Positions 33,626 through 42,986 of a stretch of DNA of 64,000 bases are shown here, piece after piece; position 1 is the first letter of the stretch, and each line of letters begins with the position of its first letter. The notes under the pieces were generated by a model. The model was not told where the DNA came from. It was given only the letters and a program-made list of their open reading frames with translations, and made no database searches. The DNA comes from Streptomyces adelaidensis (lineage in GTDB: Bacteria > Actinomycetota > Actinomycetes > Streptomycetales > Streptomycetaceae): NCBI RefSeq assembly GCF_016598475.1, contig NZ_JAEMUX010000032.1, positions 20,553 to 84,552 of the forward strand, given 5' to 3'. The position numbers and the translations under genes are program-made.

Positions 33626-34423
33626 ATGCTGCTGACCATCGACGTGGGCAACACCCACACCGTCCTCGGTCTGTTCGACGGCGAGGACATCGTCGAACAC
33701 TGGCGCATCTCCACGGACGCGCGCCGCACCGCCGACGAACTGGCGGTCCTCCTCCAGGGCCTCATGGGCATGCACCCGCTGCTCGGCGACGAACTGGGCG
33801 ACGGCATCGACGGCATCGCGATCTGCGCCACCGTCCCGTCCGTCCTGCACGAGCTCCGCGAGGTGACCCGCCGCTACTACGGCGACGTCCCGGCCGTCCT
33901 CGTCGAACCCGGCGTCAAGACGGGCGTGCCGATCCTCACCGACAACCCCAAGGAGGTCGGCGCCGACCGCATCATCAACGCCGTCGCCGCGGTCGAGCTG
34001 TACGGCGGCCCGGCCGTCGTCGTCGACTTCGGTACGGCGACGACGTTCGACGCCGTCAGCGCGCGCGGGGAGTACGTCGGCGGGGTCATCGCCCCCGGCA
34101 TCGAGATCTCCGTCGAGGCGCTCGGGGTCAAGGGCGCCCAGCTCCGCAAGATCGAGGTCGCCCGGCCGCGCAGTGTGATCGGCAAGAACACGGTCGAGGC
34201 CATGCAGTCCGGGATCGTCTACGGGTTCGCCGGGCAGGTCGACGGGGTCGTCGGACGCATGGTCCGCGAACTCGCCGACGACCCCGAGGACGTGACCGTC
34301 ATCGCGACGGGCGGCCTGGCGCCCATGGTGCTGGGCGAGTCCTCGGTGATCGACGAGCACGAGCCATGGCTGACGCTGATCGGGCTGCGACTGGTGTACG
34401 AGCGGAACGTGTCGCGGCTCTGA
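33626..34423 (+). CDS. coaX: Type III pantothenate kinase
   Basis: 265 aa, ATG with GGGGCGGGGA upstream. Commits pantothenate to coenzyme A by phosphorylation; the CoaX type is insensitive to CoA feedback. ASKHA-fold motifs: LLTIDVGNTHTVLGLF (phosphate-1), VVVDFGTATTFDAVS (phosphate-2) and VIATGGLAP; KEVGADRIINAVAA is also typical. Completes an operon linking CoA and NAD synthesis. Terminator-like hairpin follows. Confidence 0.96.
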   Translation: MLLTIDVGNTHTVLGLFDGEDIVEHWRISTDARRTADELAVLLQGLMGMHPLLGDELGDGIDGIAICATVPSVLHELREVTRRYYGDVPAVLVEPGVKTGVPILTDNPKEVGADRIINAVAAVELYGGPAVVVDFGTATTFDAVSARGEYVGGVIAPGIEISVEALGVKGAQLRKIEVARPRSVIGKNTVEAMQSGIVYGFAGQVDGVVGRMVRELADDPEDVTVIATGGLAPMVLGESSVIDEHEPWLTLIGLRLVYERNVSRL

Positions 34424-34490
34424 GGCCTTCGGGTTCTCGCTCCCGCGGATCTTCGCAGGGCGGGCCGGCACCTTCAGGCGGGTAGGGGCG

Positions 34491-34511
34491 GCGGGGGCGA
34501 AAAACCCCCGC
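34491..34511 (+). terminator. Terminator after coaX
   Basis: GCGGGGG (34491-34497), loop CGAAAAA, CCCCCGC (34505-34511): perfect 7-bp stem closing the cofactor operon. Confidence 0.75.
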
Positions 34512-34565
34512 GCCACACACACCCATCGCACCTCTTTTGTCTGATTAGCGCGTATCTTTCCGTCC

Positions 34566-35234
34566 ATGCCCACGCCCCACGGAACCCGCGGCGGCATGGC
34601 GTTCGGCGCGGAGGAGCTTCGTGTGCTCCGCCGTGCCCTCGCCCTCGCCCTCAACCCCAGCCCCGCCTCGGCGGAGGACGTCCAGGACTGCCTCCGGCTC
34701 GCCGAGTCCGTCGACGAGGCGACCCGCGAGAACGCCCGTCTGAGGGCCTTCCTGCTGGCCGACCTCGCCCGCTACCGCGCCGCACTCCCCGGCACGGTGA
34801 CGGGCTACGCGACGCTCCTTCAGGAGGCCCTGGACGCCGGGTACCGCCCCCGCCCGGACGACCTCGCCGCGCTGCGCGCCCTGCGCGGCAATCCGGCCGT
34901 GGCGGCGCTCCTGGAGCGCTGCCGCCCCCTCGCGGAACAGGACGTGCGCGCCCGCTTCGCGCGGCGCGCGCCCGCACCGGTGGCCGCCGTCCCGGCCTCC
35001 CGCTCCCGGCTCCGGCTGACCGCCCTCCCGGGCGGCCTCCTGGAGCGGGCGGACCCGAATCCCGCCCGCCCGGCGCGTCCCGCCCGGCCCGCCGAGAAGC
35101 CCGGCCCCGTACCCCGTCCGGACGCTCCGCAGCCGGGCCGCCGTCCCGTCCCCACCCCCGGCGAGGTCTTCCCGCCCAAGCGGAAACCCGCGGCTCCGCC
35201 CGCCAACCCGCCCCAGCAACTGGCCGCCGTCTAG
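34566..35234 (+). CDS. Conserved actinobacterial hypothetical protein with Pro-rich tail
   Basis: 222 aa; TATCTT at 34553-34558 ends seven bases before the ATG (leaderless candidate). Residues ~10-135 are helical and Leu/Ala/Arg-rich (EELRVLRRALALALNPSPASAEDVQDCLRLAES, YRPRPDDLAALRALRGNPAVAALLERC); ~145-222 are disordered, Pro/Arg/Ala-rich. No signal peptide or membrane helix. I do not recognise a family with known function. Located between coaX and a small membrane protein, each with its own putative -10. Confidence 0.7.
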   Translation: MPTPHGTRGGMAFGAEELRVLRRALALALNPSPASAEDVQDCLRLAESVDEATRENARLRAFLLADLARYRAALPGTVTGYATLLQEALDAGYRPRPDDLAALRALRGNPAVAALLERCRPLAEQDVRARFARRAPAPVAAVPASRSRLRLTALPGGLLERADPNPARPARPARPAEKPGPVPRPDAPQPGRRPVPTPGEVFPPKRKPAAPPANPPQQLAAV

Positions 35235-35253
35235 CCCTGGCTACCCTGGACGC

Positions 35254-35439
35254 ATGGACTACGTCTCCGCGCTGCTGCCCCCCTTCGTGATGGCCGTGCT
35301 GTTCATCGGCGTCATCAGGGTGATCGTGAAGAGCCAGGGCGGCCCCAACAAGGCCAAGGAGGACGCGGCCGTCGACGCGGCGCTCGCGCGCGCGGAGAAG
35401 GCCCGCCGGTCCTCCGACCCCAGGGACACCGGCGCCTGA
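35254..35439 (+). CDS. Small single-pass membrane protein
   Basis: 61 aa; TACCCT at 35242-35247 ends six bases before the ATG (leaderless candidate). One membrane helix at ~7-26 (LLPPFVMAVLFIGVIRVIV), followed by a charged, Lys/Asp/Ala-rich cytoplasmic helix. Codon third positions are G/C-rich across its length, supporting coding. Function unknown; ends just before a strong terminator. Confidence 0.75.
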   Translation: MDYVSALLPPFVMAVLFIGVIRVIVKSQGGPNKAKEDAAVDAALARAEKARRSSDPRDTGA

Positions 35440-35460
35440 CGCCCGGCACCGCGCCCCATC

Positions 35461-35500
35461 GGCGTACGGCTCGTATGTTTTTCGAGTCGTACGCCCTTTT
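35461..35500 (+). terminator. Intrinsic terminator with T-run
   Basis: GGCGTACGGCTCG at 35461-35473 pairs with CGAGTCGTACGCC at 35483-35495 (one wobble) around a 9-nt loop, directly followed by CTTTTTG. It ends the small membrane protein transcript. Confidence 0.85.
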
Positions 35501-35540
35501 TGCACCCTTTCTCCCCCCTCTCCGGATATCGTGCGGAACT

Positions 35541-36023
35541 GTGCCTCGCCCATTGGGAGAACTCGAAGACGCGGTCATGACGCGGGTGTGGAAGTGGAAC
35601 CGCCCGGTCACCGTTCGGGAAGTCCTGGAAGACCTTCAGCGGGAACGGTCCATCGCGTACACCACGGTGATGACCGTTCTGGACAATCTCCATCAGAAGG
35701 GCTGGGTGCGCCGTGAGGCGGAAGGCCGGGCCTATCGATATGAGGCGGTCTCCACTCGCCCCGCCTACGCGGCCGCTCTGATGAACGAGGCCTGGTCGCA
35801 GAGCGACAACCCCGCGGCCGCTCTCGTCGCGTTCTTCGGGATGATGAGCGAGGAACAGCGGCAGGCGCTCAGCGACGCCGTACGCATCGCGCAAGGCCCC
35901 GAACCGGCCCCGCCGACTCCCGCCGCCGTCGAAACCCCTGTTGAAACCGCCGGCGAATCCGTCGAATCGTCCGGCGAAACAGAGGGGACCCCCGGCGAAT
36001 CCCCGGATCTCCCCGGGCGATAG
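35541..36023 (+). CDS. BlaI/MecI/CopY-family transcriptional repressor
   Basis: 160 aa from GTG 35541; TATCGT at 35527-35532 ends eight bases before it and there is no clear ribosome-binding site. Winged-helix domain PLGELEDAVMTRVWKW, VTVREVLEDL, IAYTTVMTVLDNLHQKGWVRR is characteristic. Residues ~118-160 are an acidic, Pro/Thr/Glu-rich tail. BlaI repressors are usually paired with a BlaR1-type protease sensor; none is adjacent, so this is an orphan or acts on distant targets. Followed closely by the acetyltransferase gene. Confidence 0.9.
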   Translation: MPRPLGELEDAVMTRVWKWNRPVTVREVLEDLQRERSIAYTTVMTVLDNLHQKGWVRREAEGRAYRYEAVSTRPAYAAALMNEAWSQSDNPAAALVAFFGMMSEEQRQALSDAVRIAQGPEPAPPTPAAVETPVETAGESVESSGETEGTPGESPDLPGR

Positions 36024-36032
36024 CGTCCGCTC

Positions 36033-36572
36033 ATGCCAGCAACGGGTCCCGTAGCCACCACAAAAGCCATCACCGTCCGCCGGGCTCGGACCAGCGATGT
36101 CCCGCACGTACGCGCCCTCCTTGACTCGTTCGTCCAGCGCCGCATCCTGCTCGACAAAGCGACGGTGACGCTTTACGAGGACATCCAGGAGTTCTGGGTC
36201 GCGGAACGGGGCACGGGCTCGGAAGCCGAGGTCGTCGGCTGCGGCGCACTGCACGTGATGTGGGAAGACCTCGCGGAAGTACGTACTCTCGCGGTGAACC
36301 CGGACGCCAAGGGTCTCGGTGTCGGTCACCAGTTGCTGGAGAAGTTGCTGGACACCGCTCGCTGGCTGGGTGTTCGCCGTGTTTTCTGTCTGACCTTCGA
36401 AGTCGAGTTCTTCGCGAAGCACGGCTTCGTGGAGATCGGTGAGACTCCGGTCGACACCGATGTCTACGCGGAGCTGCTGCGTTCCTATGACGAGGGCGTC
36501 GCGGAGTTCCTCGGTCTCGAACGAGTGAAACCGAACACCTTGGGCAACAGCCGGATGCTTCTGCATCTGTGA
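36033..36572 (+). CDS. GNAT amino-acid N-acetyltransferase (ArgA-like)
   Basis: 179 aa; TAGCGT at 36021-36026 overlaps the stop codon of the previous gene and ends six bases before the ATG (leaderless candidate). Single GNAT domain: ITVRRARTSDVPHVRALLDSFVQRR, ALHVMWEDLAEVRTLAVNPDAKGLGVGHQLLEKLL (acetyl-CoA pyrophosphate loop GLGVGH), FCLTFEVEFFAKHGFVEI. It resembles the short N-acetylglutamate synthase of mycobacteria (the ArgA type lacking the kinase-like domain), so it may start arginine synthesis. Assignment by memory of family. Confidence 0.82.
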   Translation: MPATGPVATTKAITVRRARTSDVPHVRALLDSFVQRRILLDKATVTLYEDIQEFWVAERGTGSEAEVVGCGALHVMWEDLAEVRTLAVNPDAKGLGVGHQLLEKLLDTARWLGVRRVFCLTFEVEFFAKHGFVEIGETPVDTDVYAELLRSYDEGVAEFLGLERVKPNTLGNSRMLLHL

Positions 36573-36879
36573 TCGCCGACGGATCGTCAAGGAAGATCAT
36601 CGTCAAGGAAGCTCAAGGAACCTCGGCGAAGCTCATCGAAGCTCAAGCCGTATTCCGGTGAGGCGTGCCTCGCCCAGGTGCCCTATGTCCGAAACGCGCA
36701 TGTTTCCGGTCTTCCTCGGGCACCTCATCCTCTCCCCGGTCTCTGCCAGGGGTTTGTGTTTTTCCTGGAAAAGCGGTTTGCTTTCCGACGTACTGCAGTA
36801 CTGCATATAACAGGGGACGTGAAACAGCGGCACACGCCGCAGGTCCTCGGCCCTGAAGTTATCGATGAAAGGAAATCCG
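36573..36879 (+). other. AT-richer intergenic region upstream of lsr2
   Basis: 307 bp with lower GC than its surroundings. It begins with a 13-bp direct repeat ATCGTCAAGGAAG (36583-36595, 36599-36611) and several AAGCTCA copies, then a T-rich stretch (36750-36785), the palindromic lsr2 promoter region and a short leader with AAAGGA. No gene seen. Confidence 0.6.
36791..36811 (+). promoter_or_regulatory. lsr2 promoter region with palindromic operator candidate
   Basis: TACTGCAGTA (36791-36800) and the perfect 12-bp palindrome TGCAGTACTGCA (36794-36805) overlap, immediately followed by TATAAC (36806-36811), a plausible -10. No good -35 is seen at standard spacing, so activation or repression at this site is likely. 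Confidence 0.55.
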
Positions 36880-37215
36880 GTGGTACAGAAGGTTCAGGTC
36901 CTTCTTGTCGATGACCTCGACGGCGGCGAGGCGGACGAGACCGTGACGTTCGCTCTGGACGGCAAGACGTACGAGATCGACCTCACGACGGCCAACGCGG
37001 ACAAGCTTCGCGGCCTTCTTGACGCCTACGTCAAGGGTGGTCGGCGTACCGGCGGCCGTGCTTCGGGCGGGCGCGGCAAGACCCGTGCGGCGGTCGGAGG
37101 CAGCCAGGACACCGCCGCCATCCGCGCCTGGGCGAAGGAGAGCGGCTACGAGGTCAACGACCGCGGCCGTGTCCCCGCCTCCATCCGCGAGGCCTACGAG
37201 AAGGCCAACGGCTGA
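36880..37215 (+). CDS. lsr2: Nucleoid-associated protein Lsr2
   Basis: 111 aa from GTG 36880, with AAAGGA six bases upstream; ATG 36865 would add five residues that orthologues lack. H-NS-like silencer that binds AT-rich DNA, important in Streptomyces for repressing secondary metabolism and foreign genes. N-terminal dimerisation domain VQVLLVDDLDGGEADETVTFALDGKTYEIDL, Gly/Arg linker (GGRRTGGRASGGRG), C-terminal DNA-binding domain IRAWAKESGYEVNDRGRVPASI with the RGR AT-hook-like motif. Complete. Separate small upstream region with palindromic promoter. Confidence 0.96.
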   Translation: MVQKVQVLLVDDLDGGEADETVTFALDGKTYEIDLTTANADKLRGLLDAYVKGGRRTGGRASGGRGKTRAAVGGSQDTAAIRAWAKESGYEVNDRGRVPASIREAYEKANG

Positions 37216-37250
37216 GAACCCGACGGGTGGGCGGTCGACGGCCGAGCGGC

Positions 37251-37880
37251 CTACGACAAGGCCGACGGCCGGGTGCCCGCGCGCCGCAGCCGGACGCGGT
37301 GGCAGTGCGTGGCCACCGTGTCCACCACCCGCACGAGGTCCGGGGCGCCCCCACCGCCCCCCAGCGCCGACATCGTCGGCAGCGAGGGTTCCACCTCGCA
37401 CCCCGGCTCGGGGGGCCGCAACCACTCGGCGGCCCCCTGTGATGCGGCCTCCGGCCCCACGCCCCCGTGCCCTCCGGCCCCGCCCGGAGGCGGGGGTGCC
37501 GCCATGCGACCGCCCGTTCCCACGGCTGTGAGGTCCAGGTCGAGGCCGCCCCAGTCCAGCCACTCCAGCAGCCCCGGCACCTCCTCCGCGCTGCCCGCCG
37601 CGACCAGCAGCCGCAGCCGCCCGCCGTGCAGGGCCACCGGCGAGCCCGGCCCCGGGATCGGGCCCAGATGCCTGAGCGCCGCGATCCCCGCCTCCACCGG
37701 TACGTCGAGTACATCGAAGCGCAGGCCCGTAATGAGGTGTACAGGCGTCCCGGGCACGGTCGCCCAGCCGAGATCGTTCTCGTACCAATGCCGCACCGCG
37801 TCGCACGCGAGAGCGCCCGAAATGCCGCCCGAATTGTCGCTCGGGTCGAGCGGTCGGCGGGGAAGGGGGACGATGGTCAT
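37251..37880 (-). CDS. Hypothetical protein of the SCO3374 family
   Basis: 209 aa from ATG 37880 (frame open to 37982). Resembles the actinobacterial family named after S. coelicolor SCO3374; I recall some members being likened to the N-terminal domain of bifunctional primase/polymerases, but no motif proves it here. Visible: ACDAVRHWYENDLGWATVPGTPVHLITGLRFDVLDVP, HGGRLRLLVAAGSAEEVPGLLEWLDWGGLDLDL, WLRPPEPGCEVEPSLPTMSALGGGGGAPDLVRVVDTVATHCHRVRL, with a Gly/Pro-rich insert at ~125-150. Tail-to-tail with lsr2; divergent from clpC. Function unknown. Confidence 0.72.
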   Translation of the reverse strand: MTIVPLPRRPLDPSDNSGGISGALACDAVRHWYENDLGWATVPGTPVHLITGLRFDVLDVPVEAGIAALRHLGPIPGPGSPVALHGGRLRLLVAAGSAEEVPGLLEWLDWGGLDLDLTAVGTGGRMAAPPPPGGAGGHGGVGPEAASQGAAEWLRPPEPGCEVEPSLPTMSALGGGGGAPDLVRVVDTVATHCHRVRLRRAGTRPSALS

Positions 37881-37986
37881 GCCAGGAGCAACCGTGCGAA
37901 GGAGCCCAGAGTTACGCTGGGTATTGAATCCGATGCGAAGAGTGCCGGGAAAGGGGGCGTTCCGCGATGTGCAGCGACACAAGGAT

Positions 37987-38000
37987 GTTCGCCCTTAGCG
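37987..38000 (+). promoter_or_regulatory. ClgR-type box 1 upstream of clpC
   Basis: GTTCGCCCTTAGCG: GTTCGC, five bases, GCG. ClgR, activator of clp and lon genes in Streptomyces and Corynebacterium, is known to bind a CGC-N5-GCG motif. Confidence 0.6.
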
Positions 38001-38092
38001 GAGGGAACCGGTGCATCCGGCATGGAGTGTCAGTGCCTGCGGGTAAGACATCCCTAGTGGGAGGGGGCGACATGCAGGAAAGGCCGTCTCAC

Positions 38093-38106
38093 GTTCGCCA
38101 TCGGCG
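38093..38106 (+). promoter_or_regulatory. ClgR-type box 2 upstream of clpC
   Basis: GTTCGCCATCGGCG, the same GTTCGC-N5-GCG layout as box 1, 106 bp further on and just upstream of the SigR-type promoter candidate; well placed for an activator. Confidence 0.6.
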
Positions 38107-38138
38107 TACTGATGGTGGGGGTAACTGCCTGGCCTGCG

Positions 38139-38164
38139 GGAACATCGTCTCGCACCATCGGGTT
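38139..38164 (+). promoter_or_regulatory. ECF-sigma (SigR-type) promoter candidate for clpC
   Basis: GGAAC (38139-38143), 18 nt, GTT (38162-38164). Start expected near 38172, ~140-nt leader. SigR control of Clp genes in S. coelicolor is, as I recall, reported. Confidence 0.55.
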
Positions 38165-38310
38165 GGAGCAGATGTCGGCGTTCGGGGTCAGGAGGCCATC
38201 GACGGTGTCGGCAGTTGGAATGAGCGGTCCCCGCTTGCGGGACTAAGCTGCGGAAGGACAGGGAGGGGAAGTTCCCCCCACTGCCTGACCGCTCTGAGGA
38301 GCGATTAACG

Positions 38311-40839
<2,529 letters not shown>

Positions 40840-40862
40840 CCGCTGCGCTCAGCTTGAACGGA

Positions 40863-40903
40863 GGGGCTGCCCCGGGACTTCGGTCCTGGGGCAGCCCTTT
40901 TTT
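40863..40903 (+). terminator. Strong intrinsic terminator after clpC
   Basis: GGGCTGCCCCGGGAC, TTCG tetraloop, GTCCTGGGGCAGCCC, then six T (40898-40903). Near-perfect 15-bp stem with a single G-T pair. Confidence 0.95.
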
Positions 40904-41519
40904 GGGCCCGGGGAAGAGCTCCGGGCTTTTCCTCCGGAGAGTGAGCCTTTCGGAGAGCTTGGCGAGCTTCCGTTTCTTCTCCGAGTGCGTATGACGCAGA
41001 CCGCGGAAGGGTGCCCGGCCTTTTCATGCCCGGCAGGGAGCCCCGTGGATGAGCTGCCCGAAGCCGCCGCTTTCCCCGGCGGCCCAGCCCTCGTCGTTCG
41101 ACCAGCTCGTCGGGCGAGTCCGCGGATGCTCGGCGGGTCCGGGGCCCGCTTGTCCGCTTGGTAGCCCGCGTCACATTCCGGTGTTCTTTGAACCGGGGGG
41201 CCGGTGACATGCCGCACAGGGGATTTGTCCGGTACTAGGCGGAATAGTGGACCGGAGCCATGGGGGCAAAGCGGACTTTTTGGTGCGGGGTGCGGGGTGT
41301 GGGCGGTGAAGTGCAGGTGAGGGTGGGTTTGTGGGGTGGTGTCAAGAAGCGGGGGGGTTTGCAATGGAGTACGAAGTTCGGTCGTAGGTCACACGTTTGA
41401 GGTGGTTCGGGAGGTCGGGGTACCAAGGGGTGTCCCGTTCGGCGGCCGCAGATGTGCGCCGGGTGGGATTCGTGTCCGTCGAGGCACTGTCCTTGTCTCC
41501 GTTCCCCGTGAGGTACTCC
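40904..41519 (+). other. Long intergenic region between clpC and the M23 peptidase gene
   Basis: 616 bp. No convincing gene: frames here lack third-position bias. The part from 41290 is G-rich and holds only weak promoter-like hexamers (TTGCAA 41359-41364). I searched by eye for a c-di-AMP riboswitch, expected before some actinobacterial cell-wall hydrolase genes, and found none. GAGGT at ~41510 is the ribosome-binding site of the next gene. Confidence 0.6.
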
Positions 41520-42128
41520 ATGTCGCAGCGTGTTCGCACTCCCCGTACCCGTACGTCCCAGCTCCGTGTCCGGGCCGCCGTGGTGGCCGTCGGGATGGGG
41601 CTCTCGGGTGTGCTGGGGGTCGGGGTCGCGGCCGCCGCCGGTGGTGCTCAGAGCTCGGGTACCACCCAGGCCGTGGCCGGTGTCCAGGCCGCCGCCGCCA
41701 AGAAGGCCCCCTCCTGGACCAGCCCGGTCAAGGGATACAAGCTGAGCGCGCGGTTCGCGCAGGCCGGGAACATGTGGTCCGCGAAGCACAGCGGGCAGGA
41801 CTTCGCCGTCAAGAGCGGTACGTCCGTCGTCGCCGCGCACGGCGGGACCGTCGTGAAGGCCGGCGGCAACGGCGCCGGTGACGGCTCCGCGTACGGCAAC
41901 GCCGTCGTCGTCAAGCACGGCAACGGCACGTTCTCCCAGTACGCCCATCTCTCGAAGGTCTCCGTGAAGGTCGGGCAGGTCGTCAAGACCGGCCAGCGGA
42001 TAGCCTTCTCCGGCAACACCGGCAACTCCAGCGGGCCGCACCTGCACTTCGAGATCCGGACGACGGCGAACTACGGCTCCGCCCTCGACCCGGTCGCCTT
42101 CCTGCGGACCAAGGGCGTCACCGTCTGA
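41520..42128 (+). CDS. Secreted M23-family peptidase (LytM/zinc endopeptidase)
   Basis: 202 aa from ATG 41520 with GAGGT five bases upstream; a longer frame start at 41397 gives no signal peptide at the N-terminus. Signal sequence: basic MSQRVRTPRTRTSQLRVR, hydrophobic AAVVAVGMGLSGVLGVGVAA, cleavage near AAA-GG. Domain ~90-200: AKHSGQDFAVKSGTSVVAAHGGTVV (first zinc ligands H and D), YGNAVVVKHGNGTFSQYAHLSKVSV, and SGPHLHFEIR with the catalytic HxH. Predicted glycyl/peptide endopeptidase acting on peptidoglycan outside the cell. No LysM or other binding domain. Monocistronic. Confidence 0.92.
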   Translation: MSQRVRTPRTRTSQLRVRAAVVAVGMGLSGVLGVGVAAAAGGAQSSGTTQAVAGVQAAAAKKAPSWTSPVKGYKLSARFAQAGNMWSAKHSGQDFAVKSGTSVVAAHGGTVVKAGGNGAGDGSAYGNAVVVKHGNGTFSQYAHLSKVSVKVGQVVKTGQRIAFSGNTGNSSGPHLHFEIRTTANYGSALDPVAFLRTKGVTV

Positions 42129-42171
42129 GTCCCGCCGTACGGAGTCGTGCGGGCGTGGTCGTCGGGGGCCG

Positions 42172-42789
42172 TCAAGTGCTTCGGGTGCCGCCGTGTGCCT
42201 GGGTCACGAGGTCGATCGCGACCTCCAGGACCGCCTCGCGCTTGGCCTCGGGGTCGCCTTCGACGTCCCGGAGGACGAACATGCCGGCGTGCATGGTGAA
42301 CAGGGCGCTGGTGCAGCGGACCTGGTCGGTCAGGGCGGCGTCCGGTTCCTTGATCGTGTCGATCAGGCGGATCATGCGGTCCTTGAAGGTCTCGCCCACG
42401 CTCAGCTCGCGTACCGTCGCCTGGTTCTCCTGCATGAAGCGGAAGAGGGGGGCGACGTCGGCCAGGGCCAGGCTGTAGCGGCGCAGGATCTCCCGCTTGG
42501 TGTCGAGGGTGCGCGGCTGGTGGCCGGCCCACTCGATGAGCTCGTCGATCGGGCGCCGCAGATCCTGGAAGAGGCTGATGAGGATGTCTTCCTTGGTCTT
42601 GAAGTGGTAGTAGAGCGCCGCCTTCGTCACGTCGAGGTGCTCGGCGATCTCCCGCAGCGAGGTCTTCTCGTATCCCTGCTCCGCGAAGAGTTCGAGGGCC
42701 ACGTCCTGGATGCGCTGACGGGTGTTCCCCCGGCGGTGCCGCCTCGTCGTCGGGGCGGCCGTGCCGCCACCGTCCGTCGTGTCGCTCAT
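42172..42789 (-). CDS. TetR-family repressor, divergent from an MFS exporter
   Basis: 205 aa from ATG 42789, with AGGAG eight bases upstream (GTG 42798 is the other option). N-terminal helix-turn-helix TRQRIQDVALELFAEQGYEKTSLREIAEHLDVTKAALYYHFKTKEDI is typical; the C-terminal domain for ligand binding is diverse. Divergent to the DHA2 exporter with 197 bp between starts holding two near-identical palindromes; very likely represses both its own gene and the exporter and is relieved by an exporter substrate. Confidence 0.93.
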   Translation of the reverse strand: MSDTTDGGGTAAPTTRRHRRGNTRQRIQDVALELFAEQGYEKTSLREIAEHLDVTKAALYYHFKTKEDILISLFQDLRRPIDELIEWAGHQPRTLDTKREILRRYSLALADVAPLFRFMQENQATVRELSVGETFKDRMIRLIDTIKEPDAALTDQVRCTSALFTMHAGMFVLRDVEGDPEAKREAVLEVAIDLVTQAHGGTRST

Positions 42790-42851
42790 CCTCGTCACTC
42801 CTCGCCGTCACGGAAGGCCCGGGTCGGTCAAGCCTCGGCCAAGACCGTGAT

Positions 42852-42875
42852 ACTTACTTGACGACCGGCTAGTTA
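42852..42875. promoter_or_regulatory. TetR operator 2 (near the repressor gene)
   Basis: Imperfect palindrome ACTTGACGACCGGCTAGT at 42856-42873, flanked by ACTTA. In the 24-base comparison with operator 1 (reverse strand) 21 positions agree. It covers the likely promoter of the repressor gene. Confidence 0.75.
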
Positions 42876-42900
42876 CGGACCTAGCTTCCCTTAGTGTAGA

Positions 42901-42924
42901 CAACTTGCCGGTCGGCAAGTAAGT
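42901..42924. promoter_or_regulatory. TetR operator 1 (near the exporter gene)
   Basis: ACTTGCCG (42903-42910), GT, CGGCAAGT (42913-42920): perfect 8-bp arms; extended by AAGT on the right. Lies 63-86 bp upstream of the exporter ATG. Confidence 0.8.
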
Positions 42925-42986
42925 GGCGGAGAGCAAGGGCACCGCAGGCAAGTGCGCAGAGCTCCGGGGGGAGTGGAGGGACCGTA

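Larger units (their letters stand above)
37881..38310 (+). other. Long control region of clpC
   Basis: 430 bp without a supported gene; a 113-codon frame at 37967-38308 lacks the expected third-position GC bias. It holds two CGC-N5-GCG boxes, a GGAAC-N18-GTT promoter candidate and the GAGGAG ribosome-binding site (38296-38301) of clpC. Confidence 0.7.

Noticed and set aside
37967..38308. Possible 113-aa gene upstream of clpC
   Set aside because: No third-position GC bias, no family resemblance, and it overlaps regulatory boxes and the clpC leader.
41230..41519. c-di-AMP (ydaO-type) riboswitch before the M23 peptidase gene
   Set aside because: Such riboswitches precede some actinobacterial cell-wall hydrolase genes and disA is in the window, but I found none of the conserved blocks I know for it.
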